DNA of 64,000 nucleotides from Rhodococcus sp. IEGM 1409 (GTDB taxonomy: Bacteria; Actinomycetota; Actinomycetes; Mycobacteriales; Mycobacteriaceae): contig NZ_JASHKN010000005.1 in the NCBI RefSeq assembly GCF_030056735.1, positions 1 to 64,000 of the forward strand, written 5' to 3'. The translations under genes were made by a program, and so were the position numbers. The notes under the pieces were generated by a model, which was not told the DNA's origin, did no database searches, and saw only the letters and a program-made list of their open reading frames with translations. Shown here in pieces: positions 43,526 to 52,526 of the stretch (the stretch's first letter is position 1; the number at the start of each line of letters is the position of its first letter).

Positions 43526-44557
43526 ATGTCCAGTCGTTCGCGTGCCACAGAACTTCGAGTACTGGCCGGCGCCGTCGGAGTGGGAGCACTCGTCGCGGCG
43601 GTCGCTGGGATCCGTCATCGCCGATCCACGCGCGGTTTGACTCTCTCGAGCGACGTCGAGCCCAACGCACTCCTGAAGACTCCGACGCTCGAAGCCGATA
43701 TCAGCGAACTGACCACCGACGACGGTGCGATCATCCATGTCCGGGCTTACGGTCCCGTCGACGGCGATCCGATCGTTCTCAGTCACGGCTGGACGTGCTC
43801 AACCGAATTCTGGTACCCGCAGGTCAATGCGCTTGCCGGCGAATATCGCGTCATCACCTACGATCAGCGTGGTCACGGCCGCAGCACCGTCGGCAATCTC
43901 CCGCTTGGTCCGGACGTCCTTGCCGACGACCTGTCTGCCGTGCTGGCAGCCACGGTTCGCGAGGACAAGAAGGCAGTCATCGTCGGTCACAGCATGGGCG
44001 GCATGAGCATCATCGCCTGGGCTGGTCGCCACCCCGACGAGGTCAAGAAGTACGCGTCGGCGGTCATGCTCGCGAGCACCGCGAGCGAGAGGTTGATCGC
44101 CGAGACCACGGTCATTCCACTGCCCAATCGTTTTCCTCGGGTGCCGGTTCCGGTGGGCCGCGCCCTCCTCAGCTCGCCCGTTCCGTTTGTCTCGTCGGGC
44201 GCGATGACGAAGGCGATCCAATACTTCTCGATGTCACCGAACGCGACCAAGGCCGAGATTCAGTTCTGCGAGAACATCGTTCGCGAGTGCGAGCCCCACA
44301 TCCGTGGCGGTTGGGGAGCAGTGCTGAGCACCCTGGACATTCACGAGGGACTCGACAACCTCGAGGTGCCCACCACCGTGCTCGTCGGTTCGCTTGATCG
44401 GCTCACTCCGCCGGTCCATGCGCGCAAGCTTGCGCGGGTCCTCGACGACGCCGGCAACCTCGAACGGTTGATCGTGTTGCCAGGCGTCGGTCACATCTCC
44501 TCGATCGAGAACATCGACGAGTTCGACAAGGAAATCGTGCGACTGCGCAACCTCTAG
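43526..44557 (+). CDS. Alpha/beta hydrolase with N-terminal anchor
   Basis: A 343-residue hydrolase with an N-terminal hydrophobic segment (VLAGAVGVGALVAAVAGI), oxyanion region LSHGWTCSTEFW, YDQRGHGRS, nucleophile elbow VGHSMGGMS, acid in GSLDRLTPP and His in PGVGHISSIE. A complete triad indicates activity on an ester, epoxide or lactone; substrate unknown. Probably anchored at the membrane. Confidence 0.88.
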   Translation: MSSRSRATELRVLAGAVGVGALVAAVAGIRHRRSTRGLTLSSDVEPNALLKTPTLEADISELTTDDGAIIHVRAYGPVDGDPIVLSHGWTCSTEFWYPQVNALAGEYRVITYDQRGHGRSTVGNLPLGPDVLADDLSAVLAATVREDKKAVIVGHSMGGMSIIAWAGRHPDEVKKYASAVMLASTASERLIAETTVIPLPNRFPRVPVPVGRALLSSPVPFVSSGAMTKAIQYFSMSPNATKAEIQFCENIVRECEPHIRGGWGAVLSTLDIHEGLDNLEVPTTVLVGSLDRLTPPVHARKLARVLDDAGNLERLIVLPGVGHISSIENIDEFDKEIVRLRNL

Positions 44558-44569
44558 CGCATCGCTGCT

Positions 44570-45457
44570 CTAGCTGAAGACAACCGTCTTCCGCCCGTGG
44601 ACCAGCACACGATCCTCGAGGTGCCAGCGCAGTCCGCGTGAGAGCACGAGCTTTTCGATGTCTCGACCCTGACGAACCATGTCGGCGACATCGTCGGCAT
44701 GGTCGACGCGGATCACGTCCTGCTCGATGATCGGACCGGCATCGAGTTCAGCGGTCACGTAGTGGCACGTGGCGCCGATCAATTTCACACCGCGCGCGAA
44801 GGCCTGGTGGTACGGGCGGGCACCGATGAACGACGGCAAGAAGCTGTGGTGGATGTTGATCGCGCGGCCGGTCCAGTGCTCGCACAGTGATTCGGGCAGC
44901 ACCTGCATGAAGCGTGCAAGAACCACGGCGTCGGGGTTGTGAGCGTCGACCAGGGCGCGGACCTTCTCGAAGGACGGTCCGCGCTCGGCCGGGTCCTTGG
45001 CGAACGGAACGTGATGGAAATCGATCCCGTGGCGCTCGGTGACACTGCGCAGATCCTCGTGGTTTCCGATGACGGCGCTGATTTCTGCCGGAAGTTCCCC
45101 GCCCGCAGCGCGACCCAGGAGGTCATGCAAGCAGTGACCTTCCTTGCTCACGAGCAGCACGATCTTCTTGGGTGCGCCCGAGTCGTGAAGCGTCCACTCG
45201 GTTTCCGGACCGATCTCGGCCGCAACAGCTTTGAACCGTTCACGAAGCTCGTCGATGCTCACGCTCACCGAAGACGCACGGACCGCCTGACGCGTGAAGA
45301 ACCATCCGGTGTCGGCATCGGCGTGATACGCCGCTTCCACGATCCATCCACCGACGTCGGTGAGAAAGGTCGAGATGCGTGCGACGATGCCCGTGGTGTC
45401 GGGGCAGCCGAGGGACAGAACATAGCGACGATCGTCGATCGAAGGCGCAGCGGTCAT
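44570..45457 (-). CDS. purU: Formyltetrahydrofolate deformylase
   Basis: A 295-residue enzyme releasing formate from 10-formyl-THF. It has an N-terminal ACT domain ([21 protein letters not shown]) and a C-terminal formyltransferase-like domain with the catalytic Asn-His-Asp set ([20 protein letters not shown] and [13 protein letters not shown]). Start ATG 45457. Divergent from deoC, with 64 bases between starts. It balances one-carbon pools for purine synthesis. Confidence 0.94.
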   Translation of the reverse strand: MTAAPSIDDRRYVLSLGCPDTTGIVARISTFLTDVGGWIVEAAYHADADTGWFFTRQAVRASSVSVSIDELRERFKAVAAEIGPETEWTLHDSGAPKKIVLLVSKEGHCLHDLLGRAAGGELPAEISAVIGNHEDLRSVTERHGIDFHHVPFAKDPAERGPSFEKVRALVDAHNPDAVVLARFMQVLPESLCEHWTGRAINIHHSFLPSFIGARPYHQAFARGVKLIGATCHYVTAELDAGPIIEQDVIRVDHADDVADMVRQGRDIEKLVLSRGLRWHLEDRVLVHGRKTVVFS

Positions 45458-45521
45458 GCGGCCTAGTCTCTCAGGTGCGGCTGCGGCGACGGTCGAGTGG
45501 TGGTGTGCCAAGCTTTCCATC

Positions 45522-46187
45522 ATGTCTGAAGCTGCGCTCACTCGTTCCCAGGTTGCCGCGATGGTGGACCACACTCTCCTCAAACCCGAAGCCACCGCGG
45601 CCGATGTGACCGCCCTGATCGACGAAGCACGCAGCCTCGGTGTGCTGGCTGTCTGTGTCTCGCCGTCGATGTTGCCGATTCGCGCCGACGGACTGGTGAC
45701 GGCGGCCGTCGTCGGATTCCCGTCGGGGAAGCATCATTCGCTGGTCAAGGGCGCTGAAGCGCGACTGGCCGTCGATCAGGGCGCAGCCGAGATCGACATG
45801 GTCATCGACGTAGGAGCGGCGGTTGCCGGCGACTATAGCGCTGTGCTCGCAGACATCCTCACCGTCCGTGAGGCGATGGGGGAGAGTGCGATCCTCAAAG
45901 TGATCCTCGAAACCGCAGCGCTGTCCGACGAGGCCATCGTCGAATGCTGCCGCGCAGCTGTGCGTGCCGGGGCGAACTTCGTCAAGACCTCCACCGGATT
46001 CCATCCTGCGGGCGGGGCAACCGTCGAGGCCGTCGAACTGATGGCGCAGACGGTCGGTCCGGGCGTGGGAGTCAAGGCCAGCGGCGGAATACGTACGACG
46101 CAGGCGGCACTCGACATGATCGCGGCCGGCGCCACCCGCCTCGGATTATCCGGAACCCGAGCAGTGTTGGACGGTCTGACCGACTAG
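45522..46187 (+). CDS. deoC: Deoxyribose-phosphate aldolase
   Basis: A 221-residue class I aldolase that splits deoxyribose 5-phosphate to acetaldehyde and glyceraldehyde 3-phosphate. The Schiff-base Lys155 (FVKTSTGF), Lys185 (VKASGGIR) and Asp92 (IDMVID) are in place. Start ATG 45522. Its stop shares CTAG with the stop of the convergent DUF2993 gene. Confidence 0.95.
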   Translation: MSEAALTRSQVAAMVDHTLLKPEATAADVTALIDEARSLGVLAVCVSPSMLPIRADGLVTAAVVGFPSGKHHSLVKGAEARLAVDQGAAEIDMVIDVGAAVAGDYSAVLADILTVREAMGESAILKVILETAALSDEAIVECCRAAVRAGANFVKTSTGFHPAGGATVEAVELMAQTVGPGVGVKASGGIRTTQAALDMIAAGATRLGLSGTRAVLDGLTD

Positions 46188-46954
46188 GTCAGCAGGCCGC
46201 AGCTGTCCGGCACCGCCGAGGTGTTCTGGTTGTTCGCGTCGGCGACGGGCATGGCGTAAGCGCCGCCCTCGAGCGAGATCTCGATAGCGTCGTCGGTGAC
46301 GGTCAGCTTGGTGGGCTTCATGTCCAGCGGGTACGTCTGCAGGCTGTCGGTGAGTGTCTGGACGATGCCGTCGACCAGGTCGGTCGGCAGACCCAATCCG
46401 AGAATCTCGGCGCCGACGGTCTGAACGTCGACCACACCGTTCGTGACGGTGGGCTTGACCGTGAGCTTCGCGAGCCCGACCGGTCCGACGTCGAATGCGA
46501 GTGTTCCGGCGCTCGAGTCGGCGGTGACGCCGGAGACGAGGCCACCGAAGGTCTGCTCCTGCAACGTGGCGAGAATACCTGCGGTAGACCAGGTGACGTC
46601 GGCGCTGGAGCTGCCGATGGTGCCGCTGTTACCCGCCGAGGGCTGCAAGTTGATGTCGTTCACCTTCGCGTGAACCTGCATTCCCGTTGCGGGACCGAAC
46701 GAAGAGTCGTCACTGTCGATGCTGATGTACGGCACCTTCTTGTCGACTGCCTGCAGGAGTACGGGCTTCCAGCTCAACCCGACATCGACCTGGGATCCCA
46801 GTTCGCTCTGGAACTGGTCGGCCATGCAGGTCTTCACCTGGTTGCGTACGTACAGTTCTCCACCGACGAGTGCCGCGACGAGTACGGCGATCACCACGAG
46901 AAGGATGATGAGCACTCGATTGCGCGGACGAGGGTTGTTCGCTGCGACAGTCAT
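46184..46954 (-). CDS. DUF2993-family membrane-anchored protein
   Basis: A 256-residue protein with a short cytoplasmic N-terminus, one membrane helix ([21 protein letters not shown]) and an external domain of the DUF2993 type ([20 protein letters not shown]; late block [10 protein letters not shown]). Related actinobacterial proteins include the periplasmic mannosyltransferase LmeA, but that activity cannot be claimed here. Rv0479c-like by position. Confidence 0.85.
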   Translation of the reverse strand: MTVAANNPRPRNRVLIILLVVIAVLVAALVGGELYVRNQVKTCMADQFQSELGSQVDVGLSWKPVLLQAVDKKVPYISIDSDDSSFGPATGMQVHAKVNDINLQPSAGNSGTIGSSSADVTWSTAGILATLQEQTFGGLVSGVTADSSAGTLAFDVGPVGLAKLTVKPTVTNGVVDVQTVGAEILGLGLPTDLVDGIVQTLTDSLQTYPLDMKPTKLTVTDDAIEISLEGGAYAMPVADANNQNTSAVPDSCGLLT

Positions 46955-47081
46955 TCGCCAGATTCTTCCCGACGAGTCTGAACGAACTCTGTGAATACGT
47001 ACTTCCTCATTCATGTGATGCGCGACACAGTCGCCCGTAGTCTGTTCGAAACGGCGTTTTCGACGGTCACCGGAGGTGGTC

Positions 47082-47660
47082 ATGGCTTCGGACTACGAAT
47101 CACTCGAGCTGCTGGCGCTGCGACAGTGCGGATTTGTCACGGCTCTCCAGGCATCCGAACTGGGTTTCGGTCTGGCCTTGATGGACGAGATGGCGGAATC
47201 GGGAGCTTGGACGTGTGAGTGTCGCGGACTCTTCCGTCTCGAACGCGTCAGACATACTGCCTTGGACGAGTTTGCGAAGTGGTGCACGTGGTTCGCCGGT
47301 AGCGCAACTGTCTCGCATTACAGCGCCGCAGATCTACATGGCCTCGGGCACCTGCAACCTCGCTTCATTCATCTCTCCGTTGCGCACCCTCTCGCAGCGC
47401 CGACCCGCCAGGTCGCTCTGCACCGACTGCCGCTCGCAGACGACGAGTGTGAACAGATCGGGCCCATCCGCATCACCACACCGCTGCGTACCGTGCACGA
47501 CCTCGCTTCCGGTGGAATTTCTCAAGTTCTGCTCAACGAAGTAGTCGCCGATGCGGTGGCGATAGGCCGACTCGACGCGCACGAGTTGTATCTCTCGTGT
47601 GAAAACGCGAGTGTCGACGTTGCCGTTCGGGTGGAGTTGGCGCTCGCCGCAAGCCTGTAA
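47082..47660 (+). CDS. AbiEi-like antitoxin-domain protein without partner toxin
   Basis: A 192-residue protein with an N-terminal wing-helix-like region (LRQCGFVTALQASELGF; SGAWTCECRGLFRLERV) and a domain with TVSHYSAADLHGLGHLQPRFIHLSV and ITTPLRTVHDLASGG, as in AbiEi antitoxins of type IV systems. No AbiEii nucleotidyltransferase gene lies on either side. Many actinobacteria have such solitary proteins, which may be general regulators. ATG 47082 follows GGAGG. Confidence 0.72.
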   Translation: MASDYESLELLALRQCGFVTALQASELGFGLALMDEMAESGAWTCECRGLFRLERVRHTALDEFAKWCTWFAGSATVSHYSAADLHGLGHLQPRFIHLSVAHPLAAPTRQVALHRLPLADDECEQIGPIRITTPLRTVHDLASGGISQVLLNEVVADAVAIGRLDAHELYLSCENASVDVAVRVELALAASL

Positions 47661-47969
47661 TCGAGATCGATTTTGATGCCGCTGCGACCTTCCGGCATCA
47701 TGCCGGAAATCGAACATGACGCCGATATCAGAGATTTGAAACGCGCTACTTCGGGGCGAATGTTTTGTCTTTCGCGCAGGTAGGACAATATCTAGTCCGG
47801 CGGTTCGGGACTTTCCGCCTATGGTTATCGCAGCTCAGCGATGTCGCCTATGAACCAAATCTGCGAAAAGCGTAGTTACTTTACAGTCAATGGGATAACG
47901 TCACGGCATCAAAGCAGACGGACGCTTGTCCTGGACGGCTGTCTGCCCCCGTTGTCGAGAGGGTTGTGG
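47661..47969. other. Intergenic region before the Ig-repeat protein gene
   Basis: No gene is supported. It holds a terminator hairpin (47690-47708) and a possible promoter TTGTCT-N15-CAATAT near 47765-47795. The in-frame codons upstream of 47970 are not counted as coding, because the signal peptide and ribosome site fit the start at 47970. Confidence 0.45.
47690..47708 (+). terminator. Short terminator hairpin
   Basis: TTCCGGCA (47690-47697) and TGCCGGAA (47701-47708) with a 3-base loop, 30 bases past the AbiEi-like gene. Confidence 0.6.
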
Positions 47970-49409
47970 ATGTCCGTGAGTGGTGTTCGTCGTGTTATCG
48001 GTGGTTTGAGCGTGTTTGCTGTTGCTGCGGGATTCGCGGTGGTTGCGGGTGTCGGGGTTGCGAGTGCGGCTCCGGTGACGGCTGAGTTCAATTCGAGTGG
48101 TTACAAGATCACGCGAACGATCAGTAACGCGACGCCGTCGGAAGGTGATGTGATCACCTCTGCGACGGTGTTCAAGCGGACCGACTTTCTGGTCAATTAC
48201 CTCTACGCGGTTCGGGATTTTCATCCGTCGTGCATGACTTATGTCGAGGGTTCGGCGAAGGTGAACGGGAAGGCGTATTCCCCGGAGATGCCGGTGAGCG
48301 CTGATTCTGTGCGTGTCAGTGCGAGCATCACCGATTGGCCGTTGTATCAGAACAATACGAAGTCGTTCGAGTTTCAGTATCGGGTCGGTGCAGGGTGTGA
48401 ACGCGGAGCGGACTTGGTGAGTACCGTTCATTTCGACGGTTCGGCTTGGGTGAATGACACGACAAACGGCCGTGGTCCGTCGGTGCAGGTTCAGAAGAAC
48501 GTGTCGACGACGACGCTTGCTCCCGTCGGTGGCGCTCAGGTGGGACAACCGGTGACGTTGAGTGCGACGGTAACCGGTGGTGCCGACGGTGATTCGGTGG
48601 AGTTCTTCGACGCGGGTTCCAAGATCGGTGCGGGCACGCTCGCCAATGGTGTTGCAACACTGGCCTGGACGCCGACCACCCGTGGAGATCATTCGATCAC
48701 AGCGAAGTTCGCCGACACGGCGCGCGCCGTCGGTTCGACTTCGGCACCGGTGAACGTGAACGTTTCGCAGGCCGATGCTCAGTCCAGCACGGCCCTGACG
48801 GCGATCTCGGGCGCGCAGGTCGGCAAGTCGACCACTCTCAAAGCGACTGTGTCCGCGTCGGGCACCGGTGGAACAGTCACGTTCAAGGTCGGTGGAACGG
48901 TGCTGGCTTCGGTACCGGTGGCCGGCAACGGTGAAGCCACCTACGCCTGGGTTCCGACGGTTGCAGGTGCGCAGACGGTGGAAGCTGTGTTCGCCGGCCG
49001 ATCCGGTGTCACCGGGTCGAGTACCACCGCAAATGTGACAGTCGCCGAACAACCCGCCGGAACAACAAGCTCCACAACAGATCTCAGCGTAGTGCCGGGG
49101 CAGGTGGGCGTAGCGCAGACCATCTCCGCTCAGATCAGCCCCGCAAATGCAGGTGGCACAGTCACCTTCAAGGACGGCGAGTCGGTCATCGGCACGGCAA
49201 CGGTCGATTCGTCCGGAAAAGCCAGCCTTTCGTGGAAGCCCGCAACTCAGGGTCAGCGCGTTGTCGCGGCGGAGTACTCGGGCGCTGGAACCGTGACGGC
49301 GTCGTCCGATCAGGTCTCAGTCCAGATCGCCGCACCCGTCGACGGTGGAGAACCCGGCAACGGCGGAACCGGTTCGCTCAACAGCCTCGGCAACATCTTC
49401 GGGTCCTAG
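47970..49409 (+). CDS. Exported Ig-like-repeat protein
   Basis: A 479-residue secreted protein. A Sec signal (VRRVIGGLSVFAVAAGFAVVAGVGVASA, cut before APVTAEF) is followed by a unique N-terminal domain of about 130 residues with two Cys. Then come three bacterial Ig-like repeats (starting near STTTLAPVGGAQVGQPV, SSTALTAISGAQVGKST and STTDLSVVPGQVGVAQ) and a short Gly-rich C-terminus without sortase motif. Repeat proteins of this type usually act as surface stalks or adhesins. ATG 47970 follows GAGAGGG. Confidence 0.85.
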   Translation: MSVSGVRRVIGGLSVFAVAAGFAVVAGVGVASAAPVTAEFNSSGYKITRTISNATPSEGDVITSATVFKRTDFLVNYLYAVRDFHPSCMTYVEGSAKVNGKAYSPEMPVSADSVRVSASITDWPLYQNNTKSFEFQYRVGAGCERGADLVSTVHFDGSAWVNDTTNGRGPSVQVQKNVSTTTLAPVGGAQVGQPVTLSATVTGGADGDSVEFFDAGSKIGAGTLANGVATLAWTPTTRGDHSITAKFADTARAVGSTSAPVNVNVSQADAQSSTALTAISGAQVGKSTTLKATVSASGTGGTVTFKVGGTVLASVPVAGNGEATYAWVPTVAGAQTVEAVFAGRSGVTGSSTTANVTVAEQPAGTTSSTTDLSVVPGQVGVAQTISAQISPANAGGTVTFKDGESVIGTATVDSSGKASLSWKPATQGQRVVAAEYSGAGTVTASSDQVSVQIAAPVDGGEPGNGGTGSLNSLGNIFGS

Positions 49410-49427
49410 CCCGACGCCTGCACAAAG

Positions 49428-49464
49428 ACGCCCCACCGCGGAGAGCACCTCCGCGGCGGGGCGT
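49428..49464. terminator. Bidirectional terminator between convergent genes
   Basis: A 16-bp stem with one mismatch (49428-49443 with 49449-49464; arms ACGCCCC and GGGGCGT at the base), 5-base loop and TTCCC after it. It lies between the stops of the Ig-repeat gene and the methyltransferase. Confidence 0.8.
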
Positions 49465-49479
49465 TTCCCGTCTGTGAGG

Positions 49480-50268
49480 TCAGGGGTTAGGCGCCACGAC
49501 ATGCCAGGGCACGGTCAAGATGCAGTCACGAAGGCGTCGACGCGCGGGCTGGACGGGAATTCCTTGCGCCCGAAGAATTTCCAAGGCGGCGGCCCAGCGG
49601 TGGCGAGGGCCGAACGAGGCGTGCGGCGCAGCAGTGGCCCAGGCTCGATCGGCAGCGCTGAGCAACGCATGGATCGGCTCGCCCGGAACATTGCGATGGA
49701 TGAGAGCCTTCGGCAGTCGTTCCGCGATGTCGGACGGTCGCTCGACGTCGAAGGGGTCCCAAGCCAATGTCAGAGTCAAAGGACGATCGGCGTCGAGAAG
49801 TACCCAGGCGCAACGCCTCCCGAGTTCGTCGCAGGTGCCGTCGAGTAACAGTCCGCCCGGTGCGAGACCGGACTGGATGTGCGACCAGGCCGAATGAACC
49901 GCGTCCTCCGGGTACTGCCGGAGAACGTTGAATGCGCGCACGAAAATGGGTGTGAGACCGGCCAGTTCGAATCCACCGCGGGCGAAGCTGACACCGTCAC
50001 GACTCTCGACCACGCGGGCGGGGTCGATCTCGAGTCCGATGACGCGTCGGTCCCGCCGGACAGCGGAGAGGCGGCTTGCCATCTCGAAGGTGGTGTCCGG
50101 CCTCGCCCCGTATCCGAGGTCGACGATCAACGGATCGGCAGCGTTGTCGAGGGCGTGCGCGATCGTGCGGTTGTGGAGGATCCACCGGTCACTTCGTCGC
50201 AATCGGTTGATCCCCGTCGTGCCACGGGTGATGACCCCCTCGATCTTCGGGGGTGGAGCCTTCTTCAC
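49480..50268 (-). CDS. Class I SAM-dependent methyltransferase
   Basis: A 262-residue protein with a Rossmann-like SAM site: LIVDLGYGARPDTTFEMA (motif I), VIGLEIDPARV (motif II acidic residue) and a later GGLLLDGTCDELGRRCAWV. GTG start 50268. No strong hint of acceptor; the C-terminal half is family-specific and basic. The downstream end is at the bidirectional terminator; a DUF2505 gene lies just upstream on the same strand. Confidence 0.8.
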   Translation of the reverse strand: MKKAPPPKIEGVITRGTTGINRLRRSDRWILHNRTIAHALDNAADPLIVDLGYGARPDTTFEMASRLSAVRRDRRVIGLEIDPARVVESRDGVSFARGGFELAGLTPIFVRAFNVLRQYPEDAVHSAWSHIQSGLAPGGLLLDGTCDELGRRCAWVLLDADRPLTLTLAWDPFDVERPSDIAERLPKALIHRNVPGEPIHALLSAADRAWATAAPHASFGPRHRWAAALEILRAQGIPVQPARRRLRDCILTVPWHVVAPNP

Positions 50269-50275
50269 GCCGGCT

Positions 50276-50776
50276 TCAGCGAGCGGCGAGCCAGGTCGCC
50301 GTGACCTGAGCTTCGGTACGGAAAAGATCGACGAGGTTGATGAGCATGAGCTGTTCCAACTTCGCGCCGATGAACGGTATGAAAACCTTGGCCTCGGACG
50401 TGGTTCGCAGCGTGGACCCGGTATCGGTGGCGAACAACTCCATGGTTCCGGACAGACTTCCCGGCCCGGCGGGGATGGAAGCCTCGTATGTTCCGGTCAC
50501 TGTGTCACCGAAGGCGCCGTACGACTCCTTACGAGTGATGACCAGGTCCTTCTTCATCACAGTCTGGGCGATGTCCGGCAAATCGGTACGCGGAAGAATG
50601 TGGTGGAGCACGAGATCGATTCCGGAGTCGGTGACCTCGAAATGTTCAACATGGTTCTCGGAATGCTTGCGCATCTCGTCGACGCGGGCCTCCCAGTACG
50701 AGCGGTCCGCCAGCGCCGCGTAGACCTGCTCGGGGGAGTGCTGATAGCGGGCGGAGTAGTCGATGCGGCGAGCCAT
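50276..50776 (-). CDS. DUF2505-family protein 1
   Basis: A 166-residue START/SRPBCC-like protein of DUF2505 (N-terminal RRIDYSARYQHSPEQVYAAL; SYWEARVDEMR). The family has a hydrophobic-cavity fold; ligand and role unknown. A paralogue is at 50879. The methyltransferase starts 7 bases downstream of its stop, so they are probably co-transcribed. Rv0481c-like by position. Confidence 0.84.
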   Translation of the reverse strand: MARRIDYSARYQHSPEQVYAALADRSYWEARVDEMRKHSENHVEHFEVTDSGIDLVLHHILPRTDLPDIAQTVMKKDLVITRKESYGAFGDTVTGTYEASIPAGPGSLSGTMELFATDTGSTLRTTSEAKVFIPFIGAKLEQLMLINLVDLFRTEAQVTATWLAAR

Positions 50777-50810
50777 GATCGAAAAGAATACCGGTTACGC
50801 GCTGTGACAA

Positions 50811-50857
50811 GGCAAATTGGCTGTATCCGCAGACGAGGCAAATTGGCCGCATCCACA
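50811..50857. repeat. 26-bp-period direct repeat between DUF2505 genes
   Basis: GGCAAATTGG followed by C(T/C)G(T/C)ATCC(G/A)CA occurs at 50811 and 50837. It lies in the presumed promoter of DUF2505 gene 1, so it is a possible duplicated operator. Confidence 0.55.
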
Positions 50858-50878
50858 ACTATCGCCGCCCGCGGGATT

Positions 50879-51376
50879 TTACTTCGCGGTCCACTCCCGG
50901 GTGAAGTCCTGTTCGGCCTGGATGAGCCGGACAACCTCGTCGACTATCGCGCTTTCGATCTTTCCGCCGAGGAACGGGATCTTGACTTCGACCTCACCGT
51001 CGATCTCGAGAGTGGCGGAGTTCTCGTCACCCGTCAGGACCTGGGTGCCCTCGATACGGGCGGGAACGCCGTCGACGTGGGCGGAGAAGGTGCCGGTGGC
51101 CTTGCCGTCCTTGAACGGCGCCATCGTTTCACTGCGCTTGATGACGATGTCGCCGTTGACGACCTTGGACACCATGCTCGGGAGGTGCTCGGCGGCAATG
51201 ATCTGCGACATCGTGACTGCGACGGTCTCGTCGCGCACGGTCAGCTCTTCGATCGCTGCGCCGGGACCACCGACAGCGACGATTCGGTCGCGCCAGTACT
51301 GCTCGGAGGTCACCGCCTCGTGGACCTTCTCGGCGGGGACTGTGTACTTCGACAAATGCTCGATGCGACGGCTCAC
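50879..51376 (-). CDS. DUF2505-family protein 2
   Basis: A 165-residue paralogue of the previous product (RRIEHLSKYTVPAEKVHEAV; EQYWRDRIVAVGG; late block VKIPFLGGKIESAIVDE). GTG start at 51376, almost touching the divergent murB. Two DUF2505 copies in tandem differ from the single copy usual at this place in mycobacteria, as far as I recall. Function unknown. Confidence 0.84.
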   Translation of the reverse strand: MSRRIEHLSKYTVPAEKVHEAVTSEQYWRDRIVAVGGPGAAIEELTVRDETVAVTMSQIIAAEHLPSMVSKVVNGDIVIKRSETMAPFKDGKATGTFSAHVDGVPARIEGTQVLTGDENSATLEIDGEVEVKIPFLGGKIESAIVDEVVRLIQAEQDFTREWTAK

Positions 51377-51402
51377 GATTGTGGAGGCTACCGTTTATCG
51401 AT

Positions 51403-52494
51403 GTGTGGGACGTAACCATTGGCAGACGCGTCGTGGAATCAGGCGCTTTCGTGTCCGAGAACGTTGACTTGTCAGGATTGACGACGCTCCGAATCGGGGG
51501 ACCGGCGCGGCTGCTCGCAGAATGCCCGACGACGCAGTCGTTGATCGACGTCGTGACGCTGCTCGATCGCGAGCAGATTCCGACGCTGATTCTCGCCGGC
51601 GGATCGAATCTCGTGATTTCCGACGCGGGATTCGACGGAGTTGTCGTTCGTGTGGCCAACACCACCGTGAGCCTCGACACGGACCGCGTCGTTGCCGAAG
51701 CGGGCGCGGTCTGGGACGAAGTAGTCGGGCAATCGGTCGCCGCGGAGTTGGGCGGCCTCGAGTGCCTCTCCGGCATTCCGGGCTCCACTGGTGCGACGCC
51801 GGTACAGAACGTCGGCGCATACGGCGTCGAGGTTGGTTCGCGGCTCCGGCGAGTTCAATTGCTCGACCGACGCAGTGGCGAAGTGTCGTGGGCCGAACCG
51901 TCGAAACTCGAGTTGGGTTACCGGTCGAGCGTTCTCAAGCATTCGGATGCAGCAGTGGTTCTCGCCGTCGAATTCGATGCCTCGACCGACGGATTGAGCG
52001 CCCCGCTCGCGTACCGCGAACTGTTCACTGCACTCGGAGCCGAGGAAGGCGCGCGGTTGCCTGCGTCGCAGGTCCGCGAGGCAGTTCTGGGGCTCCGGAC
52101 AGGCAAGGCGATGGTCCTCGATCCGTACGACCACGACACCTGGAGCGCGGGTTCCTTCTTCACCAACCCCGTGGTGCCCGACGACAAGCTGCCCGTCGTG
52201 CTCTCCGCCATCGCCGAACAACTCGGAGACGTCACCGTGCCGCAGTTCCCCGGCAGTGGTGGAACCAAGCTCTCGGCCGGATGGTTGATCGAACGTGCCG
52301 GGTTCTCGAAGGGTTATCCCGGCGAAGATGCACCGGCCAGGCTGTCGACCAAACACACCTTGGCATTGACCAACCGAGGGTCCGCAACGAGTGCGGATGT
52401 GGTCTCGCTCGCGCGGACAGTGCGCGACGGCGTCGAAGCCGCGTTCGGCGTCCGACTGGAACCAGAACCGGTAACTGTGGGCTGCACCGTCTGA
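51403..52494 (+). CDS. murB: UDP-N-acetylenolpyruvoylglucosamine reductase
   Basis: Second committed step of peptidoglycan synthesis: NADPH-dependent reduction of UDP-GlcNAc-enolpyruvate on FAD. FAD-binding marks are LTTLRIGGPARLL, LAGGSNLVISDAGFDGVVV and LSGIPGSTGATPVQNVGAYG; the C-terminal catalytic region has SAGSFFTNPVV (Ser of the proton-donor loop) and GGTKLSAGWLIERAGF. The start is uncertain: TTG 51379, GTG 51403 or GTG 51433 all fit; none has a close ribosome site. Followed by the L,D-transpeptidase gene. Confidence 0.93.
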   Translation: MWDVTIGRRVVESGAFVSENVDLSGLTTLRIGGPARLLAECPTTQSLIDVVTLLDREQIPTLILAGGSNLVISDAGFDGVVVRVANTTVSLDTDRVVAEAGAVWDEVVGQSVAAELGGLECLSGIPGSTGATPVQNVGAYGVEVGSRLRRVQLLDRRSGEVSWAEPSKLELGYRSSVLKHSDAAVVLAVEFDASTDGLSAPLAYRELFTALGAEEGARLPASQVREAVLGLRTGKAMVLDPYDHDTWSAGSFFTNPVVPDDKLPVVLSAIAEQLGDVTVPQFPGSGGTKLSAGWLIERAGFSKGYPGEDAPARLSTKHTLALTNRGSATSADVVSLARTVRDGVEAAFGVRLEPEPVTVGCTV

Positions 52495-52526
52495 TTCCTG
52501 ACAGAGCCCGCAGGTAGCCTGTTGAA

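Noticed and set aside
47522-47788. Possible small toxin gene on the minus strand after the AbiEi-like gene
   Set aside because: It overlaps the 3' end of the AbiEi-like gene antisense, runs through a terminator hairpin and has no nucleotidyltransferase motif.
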